Origin: Bacteroidales bacterium
GTDB taxonomy: Bacteria > Bacteroidota > Bacteroidia > Bacteroidales > UBA3663
Length of the DNA stretch: 64,000 nt
Direction: 5' to 3'
NCBI GenBank assembly: GCA_017561935.1
Contig: JAFZBE010000042.1
Coordinates: 93,071 to 157,070, forward strand
The first letter of the stretch is position 1. Every line of letters begins with the position of its first letter. Below the pieces are notes generated by a model, which was given only the letters and a program-made list of their open reading frames with translations, searched no databases and was not told where the DNA came from. The translations under genes and the position numbers were made by a program. Of the stretch, positions 16,993 to 26,718 are shown in pieces.

Positions 16993-17041
16993 TAAAAAAA
17001 GAAGCCAACCGTGAGTGTCTCGGAAACTCAGGGTTGGCTTC
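16993..17041 (-). terminator. Terminator after tonB
   Basis: Minus-strand stem GAAGCCAACC with GGTTGGCTTC, extended inward, then a T7 tract (16994-17000). Confidence 0.85.
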
Positions 17042-17049
17042 AAATAGAA

Positions 17050-17745
17050 TTACTGCAGACGGAAGGTAACTGGCAGCATGTACTTTACACGTACCGGTTT
17101 ACCACGCTGCTTACCTGGCTTCCACTTAGGCATTGACTGTACTACGCGCTTTGCCTCCTTGGTAAGGTCCTCAGAAGGTGAGCGAAGCTCCTGGATATCT
17201 GTAACTGAACCATCCTTCTCAACGACGAATGAAAGAGTTACACGGCCCTGGATGCCGTTTTCTGCAGCGAATGGCGGGTAGCGAAGGTTCTTACTGATGT
17301 ACTCCATCAGGGCCTTTGTGCCTCCTGGGAACTCAGGCTCCTGCTCTACCACGGTGAAGATCTGATTGGCATCAGCTTCTTCCTCCTCAGCGGGACCGGC
17401 TTCAACGGTCTGCTGAATAACCTCAACAGTAGCGTTGTCGTCCTCGGCGCTCTGCATCTCGATCTCGGCAACTTCAACGTCGTCTTCAACGACGGTGAGT
17501 TCCTCGATGACGTCTGGCATCGGCGGCGGCGGTGGCGGTGGCGGAGTATTGTTCTGTACTGTCATTACAATCTCTTCTTCATCCTCGATCACATCATTGC
17601 CAAAGCCGAGACTCTTTGACTGGTGAGTGACGTTGGTCCACTCGAAAGCGATGAAGAGGATTGCAAGAATTCCTGCGAGACCTGTGAGCCAATAGGTGGT
17701 TTTTCTAGGCTCAAGATCAACTTGGGGGTCTTTCTTGATTTCCAT
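17050..17745 (-). CDS. tonB: TonB energy transducer
   Basis: A 231-residue periplasm-spanning protein. It has a short cytoplasmic N-terminus, one TM helix (about residues 18-36), a Pro run (TPPPPPPPPMPD, about 67-78), a long acidic linker rich in Glu/Asp/Val, and a C-terminal TonB domain (about 140-231) with FPGGTKALMEYISKNLRYP, GRVTLSFVVEKDGSV and KPGKQRGKPVRVKYMLPVTF. It links the ExbB/ExbD motor to TonB-dependent receptors. The acidic rather than Lys-Pro linker is typical of Bacteroidota. Own promoter and terminator, so monocistronic. Confidence 0.95.
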   Translation of the reverse strand: MEIKKDPQVDLEPRKTTYWLTGLAGILAILFIAFEWTNVTHQSKSLGFGNDVIEDEEEIVMTVQNNTPPPPPPPPMPDVIEELTVVEDDVEVAEIEMQSAEDDNATVEVIQQTVEAGPAEEEEADANQIFTVVEQEPEFPGGTKALMEYISKNLRYPPFAAENGIQGRVTLSFVVEKDGSVTDIQELRSPSEDLTKEAKRVVQSMPKWKPGKQRGKPVRVKYMLPVTFRLQ

Positions 17746-17777
17746 ATGAATGAATTAAATTGGTTAAAAACTCGTGA

Positions 17778-17809
17778 CAAAAATAGTCTTTTTTTAGATA
17801 CAAACCAAA
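17778..17809 (-). promoter_or_regulatory. Promoter for tonB
   Basis: Minus-strand -7 TATTTTTG (17778-17785), 20-bp spacer, -33 TTTG (17806-17809). Confidence 0.7.
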
Positions 17810-17846
17810 AAAAATGACCAAAAAATCGTTTTTTTACTCAAAAAAA

Positions 17847-17877
17847 TTGTATTTTAACAGAAAAAAGGGTACTTTTG
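17847..17877 (+). promoter_or_regulatory. Promoter for porQ-cmk-ispH
   Basis: -33 TTG (17847-17849), 20-bp spacer, -7 TACTTTTG (17870-17877), divergent from the tonB promoter. Confidence 0.75.
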
Positions 17878-17982
17878 CATACAATTTTTACACAATTTCC
17901 GTTTTAAAGGGGAAAAATCTTCCGTAACTTAAAACAGACGATTGTGATTTTGACAGATAATAAGAAACAGCAATCTACGTCG

Positions 17983-18993
17983 ATGACTGGCACATATATG
18001 AGAGCAGTTCCACTGACTCGTCGTCTCGTTCTTGGGGTGACGTTTCTCGTTGTATATGTTACCGCTTTTTCGCAGGATATCACGGGCTACGGATATCTCG
18101 AACTTCCAGTGTCGGCGCGTGTTCTTGCATTGGGAGGGACAAACATCAGCGTAGTGGAGCCTGAAATGTCGTTGGCAGAACAGAACCCTTCGTTACTTTG
18201 TCCCGAGATGGCTGGACAGACTGCTGTCAGCTATACGCGTTACATGGGTGATGTCAATCTGGGCTATACTGCATACGCCGGACGATTCCTTGAAGTCGGC
18301 GGCTGGTCGGTCGGGATGCGCTTCATCGATTATGGAGACTTCAGTGGTTATGACGAACAGGGCTTTTCGACCGGAAGCTTTGGCGTGAAGGACATGAGCC
18401 TGCAGGGTGCCATAGGCTATCCTGTCAACGATAGACTTCGAATCGGTGCGCAGGCGAAGTTCCTTTATACCAGTTACGAAAGCTATTCTGCTTTTGCCAT
18501 GGGTTTTGATCTCGGTTTGAACTATTACAATGAAGCGACGGGCAATTCCATTTCTCTGACGGCCACCAATCTGGGTGGGCAGTTCAAGGCACTCTACGAA
18601 GAACGCAAGGAGGACCTGCCCATGCAACTCAACCTGGGTTGGAGCAGTGAACTCCAGCATCTTCCTCTTTGTGTCTCTGTCACAGCCTATCATCTGCTCG
18701 ACTGGGATCATGACTATGTGGATGGCAGTGGCTTCAAGCATTCGTTCAAGGACTCCGAGATGGTACTCAATCATCTCATCTTTGGCGTCGAATGGACGGC
18801 CTATGATCATTTCTGGCTCGCTGCTTCGTACAACTACCGAAATCAGCGACGTTTCTCTGGGCAGGGGGGATTCTTGCGTGGCTTAGGCATGGGTGCCGGG
18901 TTCAACTACCGGCAACTCTCATTCATGATGGCATACGCTTCAGCACATGCGGGAGATGGAACGATGTTGTTTCAGTTTAATTACAGATTCTGA
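17983..18993 (+). CDS. porQ: Type IX secretion system protein PorQ
   Basis: A roughly 336-residue outer-membrane beta-barrel protein of the type IX secretion system. In Porphyromonas gingivalis PorQ tethers the PorZ/PorU attachment complex. A hydrophobic signal (RRLVLGVTFLVVYVTAFSQ) precedes the mature start. The family block GYGYLELPVSARVLALGGTNIS, and EMSLAEQNPSLL soon after, are diagnostic. Starts at GTG 17944, ATG 17983 or ATG 17998 are possible; the last two give a compact signal peptide. Followed 33 bp later by cmk and then ispH, an order I know from other Bacteroidota. Its presence implies a T9SS. Confidence 0.85.
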   Translation: MTGTYMRAVPLTRRLVLGVTFLVVYVTAFSQDITGYGYLELPVSARVLALGGTNISVVEPEMSLAEQNPSLLCPEMAGQTAVSYTRYMGDVNLGYTAYAGRFLEVGGWSVGMRFIDYGDFSGYDEQGFSTGSFGVKDMSLQGAIGYPVNDRLRIGAQAKFLYTSYESYSAFAMGFDLGLNYYNEATGNSISLTATNLGGQFKALYEERKEDLPMQLNLGWSSELQHLPLCVSVTAYHLLDWDHDYVDGSGFKHSFKDSEMVLNHLIFGVEWTAYDHFWLAASYNYRNQRRFSGQGGFLRGLGMGAGFNYRQLSFMMAYASAHAGDGTMLFQFNYRF

Positions 18994-19026
18994 TTCTTCT
19001 TACACCTTATTAATATTATAAATACA

Positions 19027-19722
19027 ATGAAAAAGATTACAATTGCCATCGACGGTCATTCGAGCTGCGGAAAGAGCACGATGGCCAAAAGCCTTGCCAA
19101 AGCTCTTAATTATATCTATGTGGATACTGGCGCCATGTATCGTGCCGTGACACTTTATGCGTTGCGCGCTGGCTTGATGGATGCCGAAACCAAGGAGATC
19201 GATACGGAACGTCTGGCATCGCAGATGGACGAGGTGAACATTTCGTTCAAGCACGATGAGGAGGGGCGTATGCTGACTGTACTCAATGGTGAGATCGTTG
19301 AGAAGGAGATCCGTGGAATGACTGTCTCCAATTGTGTGAGCCCTATTGCCGCGTTACCTTTCGTGCGTGAACATCTGGTAGCCTTGCAGCAGAAGATGGG
19401 TCTCGAAGGCGGCATCGTGATGGATGGTCGCGACATCGGAACTGTCGTTTTCCCCAATGCCGATCTCAAGGTCTTCGTGACTGCTAGCCCCGAGGTGCGT
19501 GCCCAACGCCGTTTACTCGAACTGCAGGGTAAGGGAGACACGACAACAACCTTTGCCGAAGTGCTCAAGAATGTCGAGGAACGTGACTATATCGATTCCC
19601 ATCGCGAGGTGTCGCCCTTGCGACAGGCCGAAGATGCGGTACTGCTCGACAATAGCAATTTAACCATACCCCAACAGGATGAGCTCCTCTTGAAGTGGGC
19701 CATGGATTGTATCGAAGATTAG
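19027..19722 (+). CDS. cmk: Cytidylate kinase
   Basis: A 231-residue cytoplasmic nucleoside monophosphate kinase converting CMP/dCMP to the diphosphate. P-loop [16 protein letters not shown] at residues 9-24, NMP-binding [14 protein letters not shown], and [17 protein letters not shown] followed by the LID region with paired Arg (RAQRR). Full length. Starts 33 bp after porQ and ends 9 bp before ispH, so the three genes are likely one transcript. Confidence 0.97.
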   Translation: MKKITIAIDGHSSCGKSTMAKSLAKALNYIYVDTGAMYRAVTLYALRAGLMDAETKEIDTERLASQMDEVNISFKHDEEGRMLTVLNGEIVEKEIRGMTVSNCVSPIAALPFVREHLVALQQKMGLEGGIVMDGRDIGTVVFPNADLKVFVTASPEVRAQRRLLELQGKGDTTTTFAEVLKNVEERDYIDSHREVSPLRQAEDAVLLDNSNLTIPQQDELLLKWAMDCIED

Positions 19723-19731
19723 TTCAAGGCT

Positions 19732-20607
19732 ATGCAGGTAACTGTTGATGCCCATAGTGGCTTCTGTCCGGGCGTGGTGAGTGCCATCCGTAAGGCCGAA
19801 GAGCAGCTCAGTGATACCGAGACACTCTACTGCTTGGGCGATATCGTCCACAACAGTGAGGAGGTCTCACGGCTAGAGCAGTTAGGTCTGCGCACCATCG
19901 ACCACGAGCAGCTTGCCAGCCTCCATGACATCCCTGTCCTCATACGTGCACATGGTGAGCCGCCTTCTACCTATCTCGTGGCCGCGCAGAACAATATCGA
20001 AATCATCGATGCCACCTGCCCCGTAGTGCTTCAGCTTCAGAAACGCATCAAGCGTGTCTATGAGGATTCGAAGTCTATGTGTCAGGGCATACAGATTGTC
20101 ATCTATGGCAAGAAGGGTCATGCTGAAGTCAATGGCCTTGTGGGTCAGACCGAGGGCACAGCCATCGTGATAGAAGGCATGCAGGATCTCGACAAGATTG
20201 ATTATTCGAGGCCAGTGCGTCTCTTCAGTCAGACCACGATGCCTGTCGATACTTTCCGTGAACTTGCCGCCATCATCTGCCGCAGGATGCATAATCGCGA
20301 GGATTTCCAATATCGTGACACCATCTGCCGCCAGGTGGCCAACCGCATTCCGCATTTGCAGGAGTTCTCACGTCAGCACGATGTGGTGCTATTTGTCAGT
20401 GGGAAGAAGTCGAGCAACGGCAAGGCGCTTTTCGGCGTTTGCCATGAGGTGAATCCACGCAGCTACTTCATCAGTCATCCCGAGGAATTCCATCCCGAGA
20501 TGGTCGAAGGGGCACAAACGGTGGGGATATGTGGCGCTACATCAACCCCCAAGTGGCAGATGGAGGCGCTTGCAGGGACTATTCATGATATTTTTTCCAA
20601 AAAATAA
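19732..20607 (+). CDS. ispH: 4-hydroxy-3-methylbut-2-enyl diphosphate reductase
   Basis: A 291-residue cytoplasmic iron-sulfur enzyme, the last step of the MEP isoprenoid pathway, producing IPP and DMAPP. The three Cys that ligate the cluster are visible in SGFCPGVVSA (near residue 13), DATCPVV (near 97) and VGICGATSTPKW (near 267). The catalytic Glu region (KKGHAEVNGLVGQT) is also present. Follows cmk by 9 bp. Supplies substrate for prenyl synthases such as that at 16 kb. Confidence 0.96.
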   Translation: MQVTVDAHSGFCPGVVSAIRKAEEQLSDTETLYCLGDIVHNSEEVSRLEQLGLRTIDHEQLASLHDIPVLIRAHGEPPSTYLVAAQNNIEIIDATCPVVLQLQKRIKRVYEDSKSMCQGIQIVIYGKKGHAEVNGLVGQTEGTAIVIEGMQDLDKIDYSRPVRLFSQTTMPVDTFRELAAIICRRMHNREDFQYRDTICRQVANRIPHLQEFSRQHDVVLFVSGKKSSNGKALFGVCHEVNPRSYFISHPEEFHPEMVEGAQTVGICGATSTPKWQMEALAGTIHDIFSKK

Positions 20608-20635
20608 ACCTTAATCATTTTTTCTGCAATAAATA

Positions 20636-20667
20636 TTTGGCCAATTGTTTCAAAAACCTTATATTTG
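20636..20667 (+). promoter_or_regulatory. Promoter for pfkA
   Basis: -33 TTTG (20636-20639), 20-bp spacer, -7 TATATTTG (20660-20667), about 52 bp before the ATG. Confidence 0.8.
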
Positions 20668-20719
20668 CAGCGTTCAAAGAATCTAATATTTCACATACTA
20701 CAATCTAATATTTTCAATT

Positions 20720-21703
20720 ATGGCAGAGATTAAAAGCGTAGGCATCTTAACCAGTGGTGGTGATGCTCCAGGTATGAATGCAGCCATTCGTGCCGTCACA
20801 CGTGCTGCAATTTTCAGCGGACTTCGTGTTTTTGGTATCTATCGTGGCTTCCAGGGCCTAATCGAAGATAGCATTGAGGAGTTCCAGACTCAGAACGTTA
20901 GTAATATCATTGCAAGAGGCGGAACGATTCTCAAGACCGCCCGTTCGAAGGATTTCAAGACTCCCGAGGGTCGTAAGAAAGCATACGAGAATCTCCGCAA
21001 GCATGAGATCGACGCCCTTGTCGTTATCGGAGGTGACGGTTCCATCACTGGTGCGTCCCATCTGGCCAAGGAGTATGACTTCCCCATCGTGGGACTCCCG
21101 GGCACTATCGACAACGACTTAGCCGGCACCGATGCTACAATCGGTTACGATACGGCGATGAACACCATCATGGAGTGTGTCGATAAGATTCGCGACACTG
21201 CCACTTCCCATGCCCGTCTCTTCATCGTCGAGGTCATGGGACGTGATGCAGGTTTTCTGGCACTGAACGGCGCTATCGCCACAGGCTGCGAGGATGTCAT
21301 CATCCCCGAGGAGAAGACACAGTATGAACAGCTGAAGGAACTTGTTGCCAATGGTTTCCGCAAGTCGAAGTCGTCAGCCATGGTGCTGGTGACCGAAAGC
21401 AAGGACGAGAATGGCGGGGCCTTGGGTCTGGCCCATAAGATGAAAGAGGAGTTCCCGGAGTACGATGTGCGTTTTACCGTACTCGGGCACTTGCAGCGTG
21501 GTGGCAGTCCAACCGCTGCCGACCGTATCCTGGCCAGCCGCACGGGCTACGCCGCCATCGAGGCGCTGCTACAAGGTCAGCGCAATGTGCTCATTGGCAT
21601 CCACAACGACCACATCGTCAATATTCCATTCGCCAAGGCTATTCATCAGGAGAAGCCCATCGACCCAGAGCTGCTCACAGTGCTCCGTGTACTGTCCATT
21701 TGA
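20720..21703 (+). CDS. pfkA: ATP-dependent 6-phosphofructokinase
   Basis: A 327-residue cytoplasmic glycolytic enzyme phosphorylating fructose 6-phosphate. ATP site [18 protein letters not shown] at residues 11-28, GGDGS near 103, catalytic [19 protein letters not shown], and [12 protein letters not shown] are all present. GGDGS, with Gly after Asp, is the ATP-using form, rather than GGDDT of PPi-dependent enzymes. Length matches the bacterial tetrameric type. Own promoter directly upstream. Confidence 0.97.
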   Translation: MAEIKSVGILTSGGDAPGMNAAIRAVTRAAIFSGLRVFGIYRGFQGLIEDSIEEFQTQNVSNIIARGGTILKTARSKDFKTPEGRKKAYENLRKHEIDALVVIGGDGSITGASHLAKEYDFPIVGLPGTIDNDLAGTDATIGYDTAMNTIMECVDKIRDTATSHARLFIVEVMGRDAGFLALNGAIATGCEDVIIPEEKTQYEQLKELVANGFRKSKSSAMVLVTESKDENGGALGLAHKMKEEFPEYDVRFTVLGHLQRGGSPTAADRILASRTGYAAIEALLQGQRNVLIGIHNDHIVNIPFAKAIHQEKPIDPELLTVLRVLSI

Positions 21704-21753
21704 TGGCAAAAAAACATTTTCTGGCGTTTTATTGACTGATTTTCAGGTTAAAA

Positions 21754-21785
21754 TTTGGAGAATCGGGACAAATTGTGTACATTTG
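21754..21785 (+). promoter_or_regulatory. Promoter for the Cthe_2159-like gene
   Basis: -33 TTTG (21754-21757), 20-bp spacer, -7 TACATTTG (21778-21785). Confidence 0.8.
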
Positions 21786-21826
21786 CCCCGATTTTTTCAT
21801 GATTTTATGTATTAAGTTTCAAACAA

Positions 21827-23380
21827 ATGATTAAACGACTTTCTCTTTTCTTGAGTCTTTTTCTCCCTGTCTGTGTGCTGGCCGACACCGTGCCGGCATT
21901 GGTCATCGGTGAAGATACCAAGGTAGCTTTGCAAGACATCGTCAGCGTGAAGCTCGATGCCAGCAACCTCTATGTGCTCAAGACTGACGGCTCCTCTCTC
22001 TCCCAACCTCTTGCTACGCTTACTTTCGGTACTACAGAATATGGTGAGGGCATTCGTGAACGTTTGTCAGAGAATGGTGCATCCGATTTCGTCGTCTATG
22101 ATCTCGATGGTCGTCTGATGAAGCAGGGCGTTGCGCAAAATGCCCAAGATGTTCTCTCTGACCTTCAGGCGGGCACCTATATCATCCGTATGAGAGGCCA
22201 GAGTTTCAAGGTGAAGACCGACGGCAAGGGCAATAATGCCCAGACTGATTTCGGCAAGGGAGTGAGCATGCCGTGGACTTCGCTTGCCCCTGTTGCAGTT
22301 TCTTCCGACGATGATGACGAGGAGGAAACCGAACCAGCCATGCAGATTGAGCTCCCGGGCCTTGATGCCATGACGACCATCGCCATGCTCGATAGCCTCA
22401 TGTTTACTACCGACCTTTCTTCGCTCATTGTCATTCGGGGTGGTATCTTTACATCCTTCACACTGTCTGCTATCGAGCAGATATCCTTCCCGCAGAGCCA
22501 GTCTCACGTCTCGCTCGCCTATAGTGGTAACAGTGTCGAGGGCGTCAATCCCTTCTTTTTCGACGGCGTGTCCATCCTGCTCGATGGAGCTGGTGTGACG
22601 GTCAATTCGACCTATGTGGCCGATGAGGTGGAGTTTGAGCTTTCGGGTGCCTCTTCAAACGGATACTTCAAGTTCTATGGCGACAAGAAGTTCAAGGTCA
22701 CACTCAAGGGAATCACCTTGTGCAATCCTAACGGTCCCGTCATCAATAGCCAGAGTGGAAAGAAGGGCTCCATCAAGTCGCAGAACGGTTATGTCAATAC
22801 CCTCAGTGACGGAAGCGAGTACACCACCAGTGTCGAAGATCAGAAGGGCTGTATCTTCAGCGAGGGCCAGTTGATCTTCAACGGAAAGGGTACACTCAAT
22901 ATCATCTCCAACTACAAGCATGCCATCGCCTCTGACGACTATGTAAGTTTCGAGAACGGTTCGGTCAATGTGCTTAGCTCTGTAGGTGATGCCGTGCATG
23001 CCAAGGACTCCATTCTCGTCCAATCGGGCACCATCAGTCTTACCTGTTCGGGTGATGGTCTTGATTGCGATGGTCCCATCACCATCCGCGAGGGAGAGAA
23101 CGGCATTCCCGAGCTCTCCATCAATTCCGATGGCGACGGTGCCAAGGGCATCAAGACGGCTATGGACTTCCTGATGACCAACGGCAATGTCGATATCACT
23201 ATGACAGGCAAGAAGAAGGTCGCCGACGGCAAGACTACTAACGTGATTGGTGTAAAGGCCGATGGCAATATCACCATCACGGGTGGTACGCTAACTATTG
23301 TCAACACTTGTCCGGGTGGCAAGTACCTCAGTGCCGATGGAACAATCACCATTGGCGCGGCAGCCAAGGTCATCTATTAA
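21827..23380 (+). CDS. Secreted carbohydrate-binding protein with Cthe_2159-like beta-helix domain
   Basis: A 517-residue secreted protein. Signal peptide MIKRLSLFLSLFLPVCVLAD. Residues about 40-130 hold a bacteroidetes-type region with a T9SS-like strand block (DFVVYDLDGRLMKQGV, LQAGTYIIRMRGQSFKV). An acidic linker (SSDDDDEEETE) follows, and the C-terminal half resembles the Cthe_2159/DUF4353 right-handed beta-helix: KGCIFSEGQLIFNGKGTLNI, KHAIASDDYVSFENGSVNVLSS, GDGLDCDGPITIREG. The Clostridium thermocellum namesake binds cellulose and pectin. The sorting-like block is internal, not terminal, which is unusual. Ligand here unknown. Confidence 0.75.
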   Translation: MIKRLSLFLSLFLPVCVLADTVPALVIGEDTKVALQDIVSVKLDASNLYVLKTDGSSLSQPLATLTFGTTEYGEGIRERLSENGASDFVVYDLDGRLMKQGVAQNAQDVLSDLQAGTYIIRMRGQSFKVKTDGKGNNAQTDFGKGVSMPWTSLAPVAVSSDDDDEEETEPAMQIELPGLDAMTTIAMLDSLMFTTDLSSLIVIRGGIFTSFTLSAIEQISFPQSQSHVSLAYSGNSVEGVNPFFFDGVSILLDGAGVTVNSTYVADEVEFELSGASSNGYFKFYGDKKFKVTLKGITLCNPNGPVINSQSGKKGSIKSQNGYVNTLSDGSEYTTSVEDQKGCIFSEGQLIFNGKGTLNIISNYKHAIASDDYVSFENGSVNVLSSVGDAVHAKDSILVQSGTISLTCSGDGLDCDGPITIREGENGIPELSINSDGDGAKGIKTAMDFLMTNGNVDITMTGKKKVADGKTTNVIGVKADGNITITGGTLTIVNTCPGGKYLSADGTITIGAAAKVIY

Positions 23381-23419
23381 TTGCTCTATTCAATAATGAG
23401 CGGGAAATTGTTCAATGAA

Positions 23420-23453
23420 TCGGCGTTTTTCTTCTACGAAACGCCGGTTTTTG
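23420..23453 (+). terminator. Terminator after the Cthe_2159-like gene
   Basis: Stem CGGCGTTT (23421-23428) with AAACGCCG (23439-23446), then TTTTT. Confidence 0.85.
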
Positions 23454-23514
23454 TTTTAAACGAACATCCCTTTTCTATGTCTAAAATGCGTATTATTTCA
23501 GATGTGAAACAAGT

Positions 23515-26500
23515 ATGCTAATTGCAAGAAGTTCTCAGGCGAATCGTCTGTTGACGATGATCCTGGTATTTATTATGAGCGCTGGATTGGCGCTGGCACA
23601 GCCCGGTCGTGGCCGTGGCATGAAGATCAAGGCCGAGGGATCGGTTGTTGATAGTAAGACCAACGAACCCCTTGTGGGTGCAGCAGTCAAGGTTACTTCT
23701 GCCGATGGAGGCACAGGTACTTTTGGCATCTGCGACACCGAGGGCAATTTCTCCTTCGAAGTCAATCATCCCGGCAAGTACACTCTTGAAGTGACGTATG
23801 TGGGCTATAAGATGCTCACCAAGGACGTATCGCTCTTCCCTGGACGTGGTGCCAAGATTGGTGCCCTCAAGTTGCAGGAGGATCCCAAGCAGCTGGCCGA
23901 AGTGGAGACAGTAGGACGCAACCAGCGCCTTAAGCAGGTGGGCGACACTATTGTTTATAATGCCGATGCCTACAAGGTGGCTGACGGAGCTACTGCCGAG
24001 GACCTTGTGGCTAAGATGCCAGGCATCGAGGTGACCGACACGGGTGTCAAGGCGCAGGGCGAAACCGTCGAGAAGGTGCTCGTCGATGGCAAGTCGTTCT
24101 TCGAGAACGATCCCAAGCTTGCACTCAGGACTCTGCCTGCCGAAGTGGTGCAGTCGGTGTCGGTGTTCGACAAACAATCCGACCAGGCGGAGTTTACAGG
24201 CTTTGACGATGGCAATACCGTCAAGGCCATGGATCTGGCCACCAAGTCCTATCGTCGCAATGGCATCTTCGGACGCGTCTATGGCGGTCTCGGTTCCAAT
24301 TTCGACTTCGATCAGGGGTATTGGAACACGGGATTCAACCTCAACTTTTTCGAAGGCAATCGCCGAATCTCTTTGTTGGGTATGAGCAATAATGTCAACC
24401 AGCAGAACTTCACCTTCGACGACCTGCAGTCCAGCGGTGGCATGGGAGGTGGCTTCCGTGGAGGCATGGGCAACCGAATGGGCTCGATGGATGGCGTGTC
24501 GCGTGCCAATGCCATCGGTTTAAACTATAGCAACTCCTATCTCAACGACAAGCTCGAAGTGCAGGGTAGCTATTTCTTCAACCAGTTGCGTACCCAGCTC
24601 AGCGACTCCACCTTCGATGACTATATCAACACCGAACGTGCTTCCATCGCGCAGCAGAACCGTGTGTCGCACAACTACAGTCATCGTGCCGACATGCACA
24701 TCACCTACAGACCGAATGACAAGAACCAGCTGATCTTTCGTCCATCCATCAATTTCCAAACCACCGATGCCGATGGCTTCAATACCAACACTACCTGGAA
24801 ACTACCACTTTCCACGGTGATGGACGACACCTTCCGTCGTTCTGACATCACTCGCATGCAGAGTTCCAGTGATACCCGTTCCATCTCCGACAACTCCAGC
24901 TGGAATGTAGGAGGTTCACTAGTCTGGCGTCATCGGTTCGACAAGCAAGGTCGTACCTTGAGTGCCGGCTTCGACGGACAGGTATCAGGCAGCACCACCG
25001 ATGCCGATTACATCAAGCGCATCAATTGGAGCAATCCCTACTATCAGCGCCAGAACGCCGATACCAAGAACTACAATTGGGGCGGCAATGTGCAATGGAC
25101 CGAAAATATTGCCGACAACCAGCAGCTTTCCTTGCGCTATAATCTGAACTTCCAGAAGTCCACGCGCGACAATATGGTGTCGTACTACGACGACGAGGAT
25201 TTTCATCGCCTCAAGACCGACACGCTCCAATTGGGATACGATGGAGCCAACACCAGTAAATACATCCAGCGCAACTTGCGCCAGGGTGGCGAGATAGCGT
25301 GGCGCCTCCATACCACCCACTACAATGCCAATGTGGGCGTGAACTTCCAGAACTCGCACCTCGAGGGCGAACAGGACTACTATCTGCAACCCACTCTCAG
25401 CATCGACCCCACCAAGAAGAACTACTTCAGTGTGTTGCCAAACGTTCGACTGGAATGGCGTAGCGACAACGGCTCGCAGATCGAACTCCGTTATCGTGCC
25501 TCCTCCAGCAACCCCTCGGTGTCTAATCTCCAGCAGAGCGTCAATACCTCGAACGAACTCAACTACTCGACGGGCAATCCCGACCTCGATCAGAGCATCG
25601 GCCATAACCTGAGTCTGCGTTTCATCCATTCCAACATGGAGACGGCCACCAACTTCATGGTCTTCGGCCAATATTCGGCACGTCAGGACTACATCGGCAG
25701 GCAATATCTTACCAACAACTCCAACGAGCGAGTCTCCCTGCAGGAGGCAGGTCGTGATTTCGGCTATGGAGGCGAACAGTTCAATGGATTGAGTCTGGCT
25801 GCTGGTGCCAAGATCAGCCGTCCCGTCAATATGAGTGGCAATCAGTCAGCACGTCTTGGCCTTGTCTATGGCTTCCCCTTCGATTTGATCTATAGTAATG
25901 TCAACTTCTCGCTCGACGGCTCGTTCTCGACCACACCCTCACAGCAGCTTTATTACGACATCAATTCCTCGACGGGCGTCGGCCACGTCACCGACTTGAC
26001 CACCAAGGTTCTGCAGTGGGGCTTTGGTCCTCGTTTGCACGTGTCGAGCAATATATCCACCGACCTCGACTTCACCTTGATGTATCAGCCTTCGTTCCAG
26101 TGGGTCAAGGATACCGAAAACAAGGCCAATTCCTATAACTATGTCACCCATCGCGCCGATGCTCGTCTGAACTGGACCTTCTGGCACGGATTTACCACCG
26201 AACAGTCGTTGGGCTACGTCTATTACGGAGGTTCGGCAATGACCAGCTCCGAGGATGAATGGATCTGGAACATGTCGTTTGGCAAAAAGTTCCTCAAGGG
26301 CAACAAAGCTGAATTAAAGCTTCAGGCATACGATATTCTGGGCTCCCGTACCGGTTATCGTCAGTCGGTGAGCGACAGCTACATCCGTGCAAGCTACACC
26401 AACTTCATGCCCCGTTATTTCCTGCTCACTTTCACCTACAAGCTTTCCAGCTACAAGGGTAGTGGCGGCAATGCTGAACGTCGTGGTGGTCGTGGCGGTT

Positions 26501-26565
26501 TCGGAGGCCCAGGCGGTCCTGGTGGCCCTGGAGGTTTCGGCGGTCCTGGTGGAGGAAGATTCTGA
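23515..26565 (+). CDS. TonB-dependent receptor-like outer-membrane protein with Gly-rich tail
   Basis: A 1016-residue outer-membrane protein. Signal peptide (about residues 1-28, ending ALAQ), then a short PGRGRG stretch, a carboxypeptidase-regulatory-like beta-sandwich (EGSVVDSKTNEPLVGAAVKV, about 37-120), a plug-like domain (VADGATAEDLVAKMPGIEV, then KVLVDGKSFF) and a large beta-barrel. It is of the outer-membrane beta-barrel family rather than SusC, and no SusD partner follows. The last 30 residues are Gly/Pro/Arg-rich (GGRGGFGGPGGPGGPGG), an unusual extension after the last barrel strand. Substrate unknown. Confidence 0.85.
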   Translation: MLIARSSQANRLLTMILVFIMSAGLALAQPGRGRGMKIKAEGSVVDSKTNEPLVGAAVKVTSADGGTGTFGICDTEGNFSFEVNHPGKYTLEVTYVGYKMLTKDVSLFPGRGAKIGALKLQEDPKQLAEVETVGRNQRLKQVGDTIVYNADAYKVADGATAEDLVAKMPGIEVTDTGVKAQGETVEKVLVDGKSFFENDPKLALRTLPAEVVQSVSVFDKQSDQAEFTGFDDGNTVKAMDLATKSYRRNGIFGRVYGGLGSNFDFDQGYWNTGFNLNFFEGNRRISLLGMSNNVNQQNFTFDDLQSSGGMGGGFRGGMGNRMGSMDGVSRANAIGLNYSNSYLNDKLEVQGSYFFNQLRTQLSDSTFDDYINTERASIAQQNRVSHNYSHRADMHITYRPNDKNQLIFRPSINFQTTDADGFNTNTTWKLPLSTVMDDTFRRSDITRMQSSSDTRSISDNSSWNVGGSLVWRHRFDKQGRTLSAGFDGQVSGSTTDADYIKRINWSNPYYQRQNADTKNYNWGGNVQWTENIADNQQLSLRYNLNFQKSTRDNMVSYYDDEDFHRLKTDTLQLGYDGANTSKYIQRNLRQGGEIAWRLHTTHYNANVGVNFQNSHLEGEQDYYLQPTLSIDPTKKNYFSVLPNVRLEWRSDNGSQIELRYRASSSNPSVSNLQQSVNTSNELNYSTGNPDLDQSIGHNLSLRFIHSNMETATNFMVFGQYSARQDYIGRQYLTNNSNERVSLQEAGRDFGYGGEQFNGLSLAAGAKISRPVNMSGNQSARLGLVYGFPFDLIYSNVNFSLDGSFSTTPSQQLYYDINSSTGVGHVTDLTTKVLQWGFGPRLHVSSNISTDLDFTLMYQPSFQWVKDTENKANSYNYVTHRADARLNWTFWHGFTTEQSLGYVYYGGSAMTSSEDEWIWNMSFGKKFLKGNKAELKLQAYDILGSRTGYRQSVSDSYIRASYTNFMPRYFLLTFTYKLSSYKGSGGNAERRGGRGGFGGPGGPGGPGGFGGPGGGRF

Positions 26566-26650
26566 AAAAACAGCGTTTATCGCGGATGTTTTGGAATGTC
26601 GTCTGAGATTATTTGACAAAAAATGTGAAATTAATTCAATTGGTAACAAA

Positions 26651-26685
26651 ACCCGGGAAAAAGATTTGTTTTTCTCGGGTTTTTG
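26651..26685 (+). terminator. Terminator after the receptor gene
   Basis: Twelve-bp stem ACCCGGGAAAAA with TTTTTCTCGGGT (one wobble) followed by TTTTT. The -33 box of the next promoter (26665-26668) lies in its loop. Confidence 0.85.
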
Positions 26686-26696
26686 CATTATCTTTG
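26665..26696 (+). promoter_or_regulatory. Promoter for the DUF3737 gene
   Basis: -33 TTTG (26665-26668), 20-bp spacer, -7 TATCTTTG (26689-26696). The -33 overlaps the previous terminator. Confidence 0.8.
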
Positions 26697-26718
26697 CACC
26701 CACAAAAATCTTTATTAT

